Source: Aureococcus anophagefferens
Taxonomy: Eukaryota; Sar; Pelagophyceae; Pelagomonadales; Pelagomonadaceae
Direction: 5' to 3'
Length of the DNA stretch: 64,000 nucleotides
NCBI RefSeq assembly: GCF_000186865.1
Contig: NW_008705578.1
Coordinates: forward strand, 736,274-800,273
Shown here in pieces: positions 35,202-43,640 of this stretch. How positions within the stretch are numbered: position 1 is the stretch's first letter; the number at the start of each line of letters is the position of its first letter. The notes below the pieces were generated by a model that saw only the letters and a program-made list of their open reading frames with translations, made no database searches and had not been told where the DNA came from. Both the position numbers and the translations under genes were made by a program.

Positions 35202-37748
35202 ATGCACCTGCTGCGCACGATCACCCTCCTGGCCGTCACGGCGACGTCGGCCATCGACGACGACTCGGCGGCGGCCCTCTTCGCGGCGATCCCCTACATC
35301 TGCGGCGTGCTCGGCCACCACCTCGCGCCGAACCACAACGGGAACCACAAGGGCGGCGTCGAGACGGACATCCTGCTGCACGCGCCCGTGTTCCACAGCG
35401 TGTCGCTCTGCGCGCCGCCCTGGCCGCTCGTCGAGAAGCGGGGCCACTGGGAGCCGGGCCAGCGGCCGCCGGTCGTCGCGAAGACGTGCGGCGGCGGCCT
35501 CGGCGCGTTCTACGGCGGCGTCGACGCCGTCGACGTCGACGGGCCCTGCGAGCGGCGCTTCGACCCGCGCAACAACCGCGGCATGTTCCACTACTGGACG
35601 AACCGCGACGTGCAGATCTCGAGCCGCCTGCGGCTGCCGCCGCCCGCGCGCGCGCGGAGCCTCGGCGGCGACGCGGCGCGGGACCCGCGCGTCGTCGTCA
35701 TCAGCACGCCGCACCTCGCGCGCGACGGCCGCGCGCAGACGTGCCCCTTCGTGCGCGCGAGCTGCTTCTCCTTCGGGCAGGTCGTCCAGATGGCGCGGGC
35801 GGCCGTCGCCGCGGGCTTCAAGGTGAAGCTCTGGGCGACGAACCTCGAGGACGGCGACTACGGCGTGAGGAACGGCGGCAAGCGCGTCAAGTCGGAGGTC
35901 GTCGCCGCGGAGACGACGGCGGCCGCCGACGCCGTCGCGAAGCTCTTCGACGGGGACGTCGCCGTCGTCGGCCGCGACGAGGCGTGGCGCGGCGGCGTGC
36001 CCCAGCACAACCTCACGGCCATCCTGCGGGACCTCGGGGACGCGTCCCTCTACGTCTCGGGCTTCGGCGGCGTCGGCGCGGCGAGCCTCGCGTATCTGGG
36101 CGCGCGGCACGTGATCTTCTGCGGCGACGGCCTGCACAAGGACACCAAGGGCCTGTTCTGCGACGCGGACCTGCTCGAGTCCGTGGGCCGCCAGACCGTG
36201 CACCTCGAGGAGACGGCGGCGGGCGCCATCGCCAAGGCGCTGGCGCTCATGACGGGCGGGCCGGGCGCCGTGCCGGGCGCGCGGCTCGCGCCGTACCCGG
36301 CCGAGCGCGACCTGCGAAGGGCCGCGGTCGCGCTCTACCCCGCGTCGCCGCTCCTCGCGCGCTTGGCGCGGCCCTGGGGCGAGGGCGGCGTCTGGGACGC
36401 GCCGCCGGCCGGCGCGCTGCCCTGGCTCTGCAAGCACGCGCGCGCGCGGCCGTCGGACCCGGCCGGGCACAAGCCGTTCTCGGGCGAGTTCGGCCCCGAG
36501 CTCGTCACCAAGGTGCCCCACGAGTACTTCATGCACCAGTGCGGCGCCGTGGCCAAGACGTCGTCCTGCGGCGACCTGTCCATGTTCTACTTCTTCAGCC
36601 CGGCCCACGAGAACCTGCCGTGCCTGCGCCACGGCGGCCAGATGACGTTCTCGGGCATCGTCGGCGGCTACTTCGCGAACACGCCTCTGTTGTGGGCGCC
36701 GCCGCCGATCCGCGCCCACTTCGCGGCCATGGCGCCCGTGCTGGACCACGGCGCGGCCAAGACCGTGGCCATCTTCAACCGGCTGGACTGCCGGCCGTGC
36801 GCGACGGGGCCCTGCGGCGGCCGCGGCGACCTCTGCTGCAAGCAGTACATGGCCAACTCCGTGCTGCGGCGCGTCCTGGCGGCCGTCGACGCCATGGTGC
36901 CGCGCGTGCGCGCCATCTACGTGCGCGTGAACCACGCGGACGCGCGGCTCAAGGGGCTCTCGAAGGAGCGCGGCGACGAGTACCAGGACTCGAACCGCAT
37001 GCAGGGCATTTTGAGAGTGTGCGGCCGCGGGGGCTGCGAGGTGAGCGACGCCGAGGCGCGCACGGCCGAGCCCCTGGCGGAGATCCGCGACGAGGCCATG
37101 ATCCGCGCGGAGTTCCCCGGGACCGTCATCCTCGCGGACGCGTACCACGAGCGGCCCGAGAGGCACCGCAACATGACCTGGAACGAGTTCATGGGCGTCG
37201 CGCTGGGCCAGTCCAGTTCCTTCGTGAGCGTCCAGGGCGGCGGGTCCTACCTCGCGTCGTATTTCGGCGGCTGCAACGAGGTCATCGACTTCTACGGCAC
37301 GTCGAACTCCGCGAAGGCCCACGACCCGCCCTTCGTGCCCGAGTGCCCGGAGGAGGGGCTGCCGGAGGTCCACAAGATGGACTACGTGACGGACACGCCG
37401 CCGAACCCCCGCGCGCGCGAGCGCCAGCGCGCGCGCGGCGCGCAGCAGCGCGCGGCCGCCGGGGGACGCGCGGGCTCGATGCTCGCCACGCGCGCGCGGC
37501 GGCGGCTCGAGGCCCGGCGGCCCGAGGCTCGGCGGCTCCTCGGCAACGCGACGGACGACGACGCGGACGACGACGTCTGGGACGACGCCCAGGCGCGCCG
37601 CCGCCTCCCCGAGGTCCAGGAGACCTACTCCATCACGCTCCCGCGGCTCTCCGGCGCGCGCGTCACGAACCACCGCGAGGGCCACAACCTCGTCGCCGCC
37701 GTCGCCGGCTGGGCCACGGACCCCAAGTGCGGCCTCGTGGCGGCCTAA
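35202..37748 (+). CDS. Large secreted/lumenal protein, possibly a glycosyltransferase
   Basis: 848 residues starting MHLLRTITLLAVTATSAI, a clear signal peptide; an upstream frame exists but lacks a sensible start. The body has two similar-sized lobes. The first has VVVISTPHLARDG, MARAAVAAGFKVKLWATN and FGGVGAASLAYLGARHVIFC, which reads like a Rossmann lobe. The second has KVPHEYFMHQCG, MVPRVRAIYVRVNHAD and FVSVQGGGSYLASYFGG, where an invariant-looking QGG resembles nucleotide-sugar sites of fucosyltransferase-like folds. Cys are frequent. The tail is Arg-rich and low complexity, then SITLPRLSGARVTNH. It probably acts in the ER/Golgi on glycans, but no named family is secure. Confidence 0.55.
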   Translation: MHLLRTITLLAVTATSAIDDDSAAALFAAIPYICGVLGHHLAPNHNGNHKGGVETDILLHAPVFHSVSLCAPPWPLVEKRGHWEPGQRPPVVAKTCGGGLGAFYGGVDAVDVDGPCERRFDPRNNRGMFHYWTNRDVQISSRLRLPPPARARSLGGDAARDPRVVVISTPHLARDGRAQTCPFVRASCFSFGQVVQMARAAVAAGFKVKLWATNLEDGDYGVRNGGKRVKSEVVAAETTAAADAVAKLFDGDVAVVGRDEAWRGGVPQHNLTAILRDLGDASLYVSGFGGVGAASLAYLGARHVIFCGDGLHKDTKGLFCDADLLESVGRQTVHLEETAAGAIAKALALMTGGPGAVPGARLAPYPAERDLRRAAVALYPASPLLARLARPWGEGGVWDAPPAGALPWLCKHARARPSDPAGHKPFSGEFGPELVTKVPHEYFMHQCGAVAKTSSCGDLSMFYFFSPAHENLPCLRHGGQMTFSGIVGGYFANTPLLWAPPPIRAHFAAMAPVLDHGAAKTVAIFNRLDCRPCATGPCGGRGDLCCKQYMANSVLRRVLAAVDAMVPRVRAIYVRVNHADARLKGLSKERGDEYQDSNRMQGILRVCGRGGCEVSDAEARTAEPLAEIRDEAMIRAEFPGTVILADAYHERPERHRNMTWNEFMGVALGQSSSFVSVQGGGSYLASYFGGCNEVIDFYGTSNSAKAHDPPFVPECPEEGLPEVHKMDYVTDTPPNPRARERQRARGAQQRAAAGGRAGSMLATRARRRLEARRPEARRLLGNATDDDADDDVWDDAQARRRLPEVQETYSITLPRLSGARVTNHREGHNLVAAVAGWATDPKCGLVAA

Positions 37749-37819
37749 GCTCGATCGGACAGGTCGGGGCTTAGACAGGGGGCGTCGGCGCGGCGGCGGC
37801 GAGCGAGGGGGGCGTTTGA

Positions 37820-38797
37820 TCAAAGGTGGGCGACGCGCTCGGACGCGAAGAACGCGGCGCGCTCCGCGGCGAGGAAGCGCCGGCGGCGCTCGTCGTTGGC
37901 GGTTTCTTTCTCCTGGTAGGCCGGGTTGTCGCCGCGGGTCCGCCACATGGGGCAGTTGTAGCAGCCCGCCTGCGGGCACGAGTGCGACGTGTAGCACTTC
38001 ATGTTGAGCGGGTCCGGCGCGTTGCCGTCGGCCGCCTCGGCGCCGCAGTTCACGAGCTCCGTCTTGACGCGCGCGCGCTCGTTGCGCACGAGCTCCTCGA
38101 AGGACACGCGGTGGATCGCCTGGCGCGGGCACGCGAAGATGGCCTCGTCGACGGCCACGCGCGCGTCGCCGCCCTGCTCGAACGCGCGGCCCTTGCCGTC
38201 GACGGCCTCGGAGAAGAACGTCGCGGGCGCGATCTTCGAGCACATGCCGCAGCCGTTGCACGCGTCCTCGTTGACGAAGACGAAGTCGTCGCCGCCGAGG
38301 CGCACGGGCACGCCGTCCTCGAACGTCTCCACGAGCTCCCAGCTCGGCCGCTCGTCCGCGGAGCCCGCGGCGCGCGCCGCCGCGTCGAGCGACTCGTAGA
38401 GCTCGACGGCCGGGTCGAGCCAGAGGGCGTCCAGCGCGCTCGCGTCGTCCTCCGCGGAGGCCGCCTCCTCGTCGAGGAACGCCGCCTCGTCGTCGTCGGC
38501 GTCCTCGCGCTCCCAGTTCAGCTCCGCGGCCCACATGTCGGTGAGGCGGTCGACGGGGCTGTACTCCGTCGAGACCGCGTCCTCGACGGCGCATTCATCG
38601 AGGCAAGCGGCGTCGTCCCAGGTCGCGGGGAGCAACGAGGGCGCCGCCGGCGGCGCCTCGACGGCGGGGGCCTCGAGGACGGCGGACGACAGCCACGACG
38701 TTTGCGCGGGGGGGGCGGACGTCTTGGGGGTGAGCGCATGGGTTGTGGACGCTCCAAGGAGCGCCGCGGCGGCGCAAATCATGAGCGCCGCGGCCAT
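37820..38797 (-). CDS. Plastid-targeted 4Fe-4S ferredoxin-like protein
   Basis: 325 residues. The N-terminus MAAALMICAAAALLGASTTHALTP is a signal peptide plus plastid-type cleavage region. A long acidic linker (EREDADDDEAAFLDEEAASA) follows. The core (about residues 165-225) reads FVFVNEDACNGCGMCSKIAP, then IFACPRQAIH: three Cys of the form CxxCxxC and a distant CP, enough for one [4Fe-4S] cluster as in single-cluster ferredoxins. Near the C-terminus SCPQAGCYNCPMW adds a second Cys group. It is likely an electron carrier or an Fe-S-dependent assembly factor in the plastid. A TTGAAGTTCAA motif lies 41 bases upstream. Confidence 0.75.
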   Translation of the reverse strand: MAAALMICAAAALLGASTTHALTPKTSAPPAQTSWLSSAVLEAPAVEAPPAAPSLLPATWDDAACLDECAVEDAVSTEYSPVDRLTDMWAAELNWEREDADDDEAAFLDEEAASAEDDASALDALWLDPAVELYESLDAAARAAGSADERPSWELVETFEDGVPVRLGGDDFVFVNEDACNGCGMCSKIAPATFFSEAVDGKGRAFEQGGDARVAVDEAIFACPRQAIHRVSFEELVRNERARVKTELVNCGAEAADGNAPDPLNMKCYTSHSCPQAGCYNCPMWRTRGDNPAYQEKETANDERRRRFLAAERAAFFASERVAHL

Positions 38798-38837
38798 CCT
38801 TCCTCAGCTCGGAAGGAAATGACTACCTCAATCGCAA

Positions 38838-38850
38838 GTTGAAGTTCAAC
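38838..38850. promoter_or_regulatory. GTTGAAGTTCAAC palindrome upstream of the 4Fe-4S gene
   Basis: A perfect 6-bp inverted repeat around a central G, 41 bases before the ATG at 38797 and followed by TTCTTCAAC. It matches the sites upstream of the starts at 39962 and 24412. Function is inferred from position only. Confidence 0.4.
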
Positions 38851-38875
38851 AAAACTTCTTCAACGGCTCACCATT

Positions 38876-39962
38876 TTACCGCCCCCGCGCCTCACACCCC
38901 GGGAGCGGGTTGATCACGAGGACCTCGCCCGTCGCGTCGCGCAACGCCTCGTCGACGAGCGCGTCCTCGAGCCCCGCGGCGGCCGCGGCCGCGGTGACGT
39001 CCGCCCAGTTGTCGATCATGTCCGCGTGCGTCAGGTTGCCCGTGCGCTTCACGTGGCCCTCGGACGGCTTGGCCTGGACGTGGCCCTGGACCGGGCGGAG
39101 CGGCGCGGCGTCGAGGCCCAGGAAGGGCAGGACGTAGGCCTGGAAGACCGCGTCCGCGTCGCGCAGCAAGTCCTCGTAGCGGACCGCGAGCAACGGCGCG
39201 CCGACGCGTTTCGCCGTGTCGAGCACCTCGTCGTGGACCATGGCGAGCGTGTCCTCGTTCTCGCGCATCTGAGCCACGAGCCAGGCGACGTCGACGGTCG
39301 CGTGCGTCGACTTCATGCAGTGGTCGTAGCCCGCCGCGGTGCACCCGTGCTCGCTCCCGTAGAGGGCCGGCGCGAAGCGGCTCAGCACGCGATCGAGCGA
39401 GTTCGTCCGCAGGTTGAAGACGACGCGCGCCGGCCCCGCGCTGTGGGACCCGTTGAAGGCGCCGGGCGCGAAGAGCGCGAGCGTGTCGTCGAACGGCGCG
39501 CCCGCGCCGCCTACGGGTTGGGCGTTTCTTCGGCGTTTCCCGGCGCGAATGCTCGGTGTTCGACCCCGGGCGCCCGCCGGCCCGCAGCCGCTCGTAGGGC
39601 AGCTTGCCGCCGACCATGACGTAGGGGCAGCCCGGGAACCGCTCGCCGTGGCCGCGCGAGACCTCGCGGTCGTTCAGTTCGCGCACCTCCTTCTCGATCT
39701 GGGCGAAGGCCATGTCCTGGGCCGCGCGCAGGTCCTCGGGCGTCGGCTCGGCCGTCTTGCGCCGCGTCTGGAGCCAGCGCTGGGCGGCGAGGATGGGGAT
39801 CTTCTCGCCCACGGAGAAGACGCAGGGATGCGACGACACCATCTCGTTGAAGAAGGAGCTGCCGCAGCGCGCGCAGGACAGCTCGAACCAGCGCACGAAC
39901 TTGAGCTCCGCCGCGCAGGCCCACGCGAGGAAGCAAAAGTGGTGATATCGCACCATCATCAT
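38876..39962 (-). CDS. Secretory-pathway sulfotransferase (PAPS-dependent type)
   Basis: Proposed exons complement(38876..39510, 39572..39962), 341 residues. The leader MMMVRYHHFCFLAWACAAEL is a signal peptide or anchor. FELSCARCGSSFFNEM (about residue 24) is the 5'-phosphosulfate loop, and RVVFNLRTNSLDRVLSRF (about 160) is the 3'-phosphate RxNSxDR motif. AVRYEDLLRD and VQGHVQAKPSEGH resemble the later sulfotransferase helices. The two parts are in different frames. No GT donor fits; a GC donor (C|GCCCGG) with the usual CCGTAG acceptor restores the frame, so the intron 39511-39571 is GC-AG, or there is a sequence error. The sulfate acceptor is unknown, probably a glycan. Confidence 0.65.
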
Positions 39963-39988
39963 GCCATGGGCAGCTTGTTGAAGCACCG

Positions 39989-40001
39989 ATTGAAGTTCAA
40001 T
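39989..40001. promoter_or_regulatory. ATTGAAGTTCAAT palindrome upstream of the sulfotransferase gene
   Basis: An inverted repeat around a central G, 27 bases before the ATG at 39962. It is the third copy of the TTGAAGTTCA-type site in this window, again upstream of a minus-strand start. Confidence 0.4.
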
Positions 40002-40079
40002 GAACACTCAAAAGTCTCTCGGATGTTACGACCGGCGCCGCGCGCCCCGGGCCGTGGCGCCGTTCCGGGCGCGCCGTCA

Positions 40080-41339
40080 TCACGCCGGGAGCGCGAGGAC
40101 GGCGGCCTTGTCCGCGGCGGCCTGCGCGGCCTCGCGTTTCATGGAGGGCGTCGCCATGCGGATGCCCGAGGCCGTGCCGCCGCGGCTGTTGGACGCGCCC
40201 CGGCTCACGTTCGTGCGCGGGCGGTCGCTGCCGCCCGTGGGCACGCGCGGCCGGCCGTCGGCGCTCGTGAGGACGAAGCGGTCCACGGCCGACGGCGCGG
40301 GCGCCTCGCCGCGCGACGCGAGCGCGCCGCGCGACGGCAGCGCGGAGCGCGGCGCCGACGCCGGGGGCGCGGCGCCCTCGGGCATGAGGTGGGCGAAGAT
40401 GTGCGTGAAGTCGGGCTGCGTCGGGTCGCCGAGGAGGTCGCCGTCGAGCGACCGGTACGCCGGGTGGAGCGGGTTCGTCTCGCGCTGCGTGCGGATGCTG
40501 TGCTTGACCGTGTCGGGCTGGGCGCCCGTGATGTCGCCGATGTAGTTCGTGTTGCGGAAGTGGCGCCGCTTCTCGAGGGGCGGCTGCATCTCGTGGGGCG
40601 GCTTCCAGCCGCAGCGCGCGCCCTCGATGTCGTCCGTGTAGAGGCTCAGCGTGGGGCCGTCGTGGGGCTTGGGCAGCTTCTTGGGCATGGTGCGCACCAT
40701 GTCGTCCTTGACCTCCATGCCGTTGATGCGGTGCGTCGGGCGCAGCGGGTCCGTGACGCGCGTCGTCTTGAAGCCGATGTCGTTGATGTCCTTGACGTTG
40801 AGGCTGTCCATGGGCGGGCCCTCGCGGCGCACGCGCTCGTGGCGGGGCCGCCAGCCGGCCTGGGCGCCCTCGATGTCCTTGACGTCGTAGGTCTCGCGCT
40901 GCGCGAAGCGGAAGCGGCTCCGCGGCGCCGTGCCCTCGATGTCCGAGATGCCGTAGCCGTCGCGGACGAACTTGGGCACGGGCGGCATGTCGAGGGCGCA
41001 GCTCGGCAGCGTGTACTCGGGGCAGAGCGGGTTCACGTGGCGCTCCGTCTTGAAGTGCAGCGGCCGCGGCTTGCTGCCCTCGATGTCCGTCTCCGCGAGC
41101 CGGTCGACGCCGCCGACGCCGCGCGGGTGCAGCTTCATGGGGTGCGACCCGTCGATGTCGTCCGTGACGTAGAAGTTCGGCCGCCGCGACGTGTAGCGCA
41201 GGTATTTCAGCTCCGACTGGGCGCCCTCGATGTCGTCGACGCGGTTCGTCACGCACTCCCGCGGCTTGCGCGGGTGGTTCGGGATCGTCGCCGGGCCTTT
41301 CGAGCCCAGCGACATGGTCATGAACCGGTCGTCCATCAT
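40080..41339 (-). CDS. DIEGA-repeat protein, unrecognised
   Basis: 419 residues from the first ATG at 41339 (MMDDRFMTMSLG). The sequence is built from units about 30-40 residues long, each with a D-I-[ED]-G-[AST] core: DDIEGAQSE, DDIDGSHPM, TDIEGSKPR, SDIEGTAPR, KDIEGAQAG, KDINDIGFK (degenerate), DDIEGARCG, GDITGAQPD. Each core tends to be preceded by an aromatic residue and followed by basic/aromatic residues. TDPLRP and TNPLHP also recur. The C-terminus is Ala/Ser/Arg-rich. The protein is soluble, with no signal peptide. Repeats of this look occur in flagellar/microtubule-inner proteins; that link is a guess. Confidence 0.55.
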   Translation of the reverse strand: MMDDRFMTMSLGSKGPATIPNHPRKPRECVTNRVDDIEGAQSELKYLRYTSRRPNFYVTDDIDGSHPMKLHPRGVGGVDRLAETDIEGSKPRPLHFKTERHVNPLCPEYTLPSCALDMPPVPKFVRDGYGISDIEGTAPRSRFRFAQRETYDVKDIEGAQAGWRPRHERVRREGPPMDSLNVKDINDIGFKTTRVTDPLRPTHRINGMEVKDDMVRTMPKKLPKPHDGPTLSLYTDDIEGARCGWKPPHEMQPPLEKRRHFRNTNYIGDITGAQPDTVKHSIRTQRETNPLHPAYRSLDGDLLGDPTQPDFTHIFAHLMPEGAAPPASAPRSALPSRGALASRGEAPAPSAVDRFVLTSADGRPRVPTGGSDRPRTNVSRGASNSRGGTASGIRMATPSMKREAAQAAADKAAVLALPA

Positions 41340-41508
41340 GTCGCGAGCCGCCGCGGCGACGCCGGTCGGCTCCGGCACCGGCGACGCAGCGACGCGCCCG
41401 AAACCCCGCGAGCGAGGCGCAGCGTTGTCGTAACGAGTGGTGTCTCGCTCAGAAGATGTTTGATACCTTCCGTCACGTTGAGGCTAAAGACCGTAGCCCG
41501 GCCGGTCG

Positions 41509-43488
41509 ATGGCGGCAGCCCCGATGAGCCGGCCGCGCGCCGGCGCGCCGATCTGGGACAAAGGGCCGAAGCTCACGACGGCGCGCGGCTCCGAGGCCGG
41601 CGGCGTGCGCGTCGTCGGTCGCCGCACGTGCGTCAACTGCGGCAGCACCGCTGTCTTTAAATATGTCGGGCAGCAGGTCTGCGACGAGTGCCAGATGCTC
41701 GTTTTGTCGCGCCGGCGCACGGGCGAGCAGCTGGACAACGGCCAGCCCCGCGCGGGCCTCTGCGGCGGCGGCGGCCGCGTCGCCGCGCGCGCGCCGCGGG
41801 ACGCGCCCGTCGAGGGCTGGGCGTCCGCGCGCGGCGTCGCGCGCCGCGCGGAGGCGCGCCGGGAGGCGGCCTGGGCGAGGGAGCCCGCGTCGCCGCCGCC
41901 GGCGGACCCGCCGCGCCGCGAGCCGCGGGCGACGCGGCCCGTCGAGGCCCGGCTCTACCGCGACGCCGTCGATCGGAGGGGCGCGCGCGGCGCGCCGCGC
42001 GGCGTCGCCGTCCGCCGCGGCGGCGCGGCGCCCCAGCGGGCGCCCCGGGGCGTCTGCCGCGAGCTCCACGCGCGGGAGCGCCGGCCGGGCCACCGCCACG
42101 GAAGCGTCGCCGGCGCGGCGCGCTTCGGGCACGCGGCTCGGTTCCCGGACGGCGCGAAGGCGTCCGAGGCGAGCGCGCACGTGGTGCTGGCGGCCGCGGT
42201 CGTGGCGTTTACGTATGCCAACGCCCTGGGGCGCCTCGCCTTCTACGACGAGCTCGACGAGGACGCGGCGCCCCCGGTCGCGACCGAGCCCCTGGCCGCG
42301 GCGCTCGGCGACGCGGCCGTCGCGGCCGCCGACGACGACGACTACGGCTCCGACGCCTTCGAGGACGACGAGCAGCCCGTCGCGAAGGAGAACGTGCGGC
42401 CCGCCGCGAAGGGGCCGCCGAAGCCGCCGCCGCCGATGCCGCTCTTCGACCGGCTGCACGCGTCGCGGCACACGGCGAAATCCGCGGCGCGGCGCGTCTT
42501 CGCCGTCTTCGCGCGCGGCGTCCTGCGCCGCGCCTGGCCGCGGCTCCTGCCCTACGAGGCGGCCCTCGCGCACTTTCGGGCCCTGGCGCACGCGCGGCAC
42601 CAGCCCGTCGCGCGCCACCCGTGGCCGCGGCGCGGCGACGGCAGGGCGAAAAAACCGTTCATGGGCATCGGCGAGTACTTCGAGCGCGCGCTCCTCGGGG
42701 GGCGGACCCGCGCCATGTGCGCGGCCGAGGCCAAGGCGACGCGCGAGCTCGCCGCGGAGCGCGCGGCGGAGAAGCGCGCGAAGCACCTCGCGGCCGAGGA
42801 CGCCAAGGACGTCCTCGGTCTCGGCCGCGAGGACGCCGGGCGGCTCATCCTCGGCTCGCGGAAGCTCACGGCGGCCGTGACGCGCGCGCCGCCGGCGACG
42901 CGCTTCGGGACGGCGCGGCGGGGCGCGCGGGGCCGCTGCGAACCGCCGCCGCCGCCGCCGCCCAGGAAGACGACGACGACGAAGAGGAAGCCGGTCGCAA
43001 AGCCGCCGCCCGCGCCGAAGGCGCCGCCCGAGCTCACCCCGTCGCCCGCGTCGCCGCCCGCCGCGCCGCCGGCGCCGCCGCCCGCGGAGCCGTCGGACAT
43101 CGCCGCGCCGGCCGAGCCGCCCGCCGCGTCGCCGGCCGCGTCGCCGCCGCGCGCCGAGGCCGCGCCGGACGTCGCCGCGCCGTCGCTGCCGTCGCCCGAA
43201 AAGGTCGAGACCGAGGCGCCCGCGCCCGCGGCGCCGGAGTACGACGACGAGTTCGAGGACGACGACGACGACGACGACGACTCCGAGGAGCGCCTCGCGC
43301 GCGCCGTCGCGCTGTCGATGGGCTCCTTCCCCGCGGGCGCGCGAGTCGACGCGCGCTTCGGCGGCGAGGACGACTGGTACCCGGGCACGGTCGCGCGCGC
43401 CCACGACGACGGCACCGTCGACATCGACTACGACGACGGCGACAAGGAAGCGCGGGTCGACGCGGCGCTCGTCCGGGCGCGGGCGTAA
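41509..43488 (+). CDS. Zinc-finger protein with acidic/Pro-rich middle and C-terminal Tudor-like domain
   Basis: 659 residues. Near the N-terminus, CVNCGSTAVFKYVGQQVCDE with one more Cys (CxxC...CxxC, about residues 41-62) forms a treble-clef or ribbon-type zinc site. The middle is Arg/Ala-rich, then acidic (DDDDYGSDAFEDDE). Next come a helical block (EYFERALLGGRTRAM, AEAKATRELAAERAA) and a Pro/Ala-rich linker. The C-terminus has VDARFGGEDDWYPGTVARAH and then VDIDYDDGDKEARV, a Tudor/agenet-type barrel as in readers of methylated histones. Overall: a nuclear chromatin-associated adaptor by analogy. The start is the first ATG. Single exon. Confidence 0.6.
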   Translation: MAAAPMSRPRAGAPIWDKGPKLTTARGSEAGGVRVVGRRTCVNCGSTAVFKYVGQQVCDECQMLVLSRRRTGEQLDNGQPRAGLCGGGGRVAARAPRDAPVEGWASARGVARRAEARREAAWAREPASPPPADPPRREPRATRPVEARLYRDAVDRRGARGAPRGVAVRRGGAAPQRAPRGVCRELHARERRPGHRHGSVAGAARFGHAARFPDGAKASEASAHVVLAAAVVAFTYANALGRLAFYDELDEDAAPPVATEPLAAALGDAAVAAADDDDYGSDAFEDDEQPVAKENVRPAAKGPPKPPPPMPLFDRLHASRHTAKSAARRVFAVFARGVLRRAWPRLLPYEAALAHFRALAHARHQPVARHPWPRRGDGRAKKPFMGIGEYFERALLGGRTRAMCAAEAKATRELAAERAAEKRAKHLAAEDAKDVLGLGREDAGRLILGSRKLTAAVTRAPPATRFGTARRGARGRCEPPPPPPPRKTTTTKRKPVAKPPPAPKAPPELTPSPASPPAAPPAPPPAEPSDIAAPAEPPAASPAASPPRAEAAPDVAAPSLPSPEKVETEAPAPAAPEYDDEFEDDDDDDDDSEERLARAVALSMGSFPAGARVDARFGGEDDWYPGTVARAHDDGTVDIDYDDGDKEARVDAALVRARA

Positions 43489-43640
43489 AGACTCTGAGGG
43501 TCAACGGTGCACGAGGGCTAATGGTTGAGGTTCCCCTCCACGGGCCCTCGACATCGGCGAGAGGCGCAATCGAGGGAGGTGACGCTGACCTCCACGCGGA
43601 GTAGTGCCTGTAGCTCGTTCGCAGCACCAGCGGCGACACC

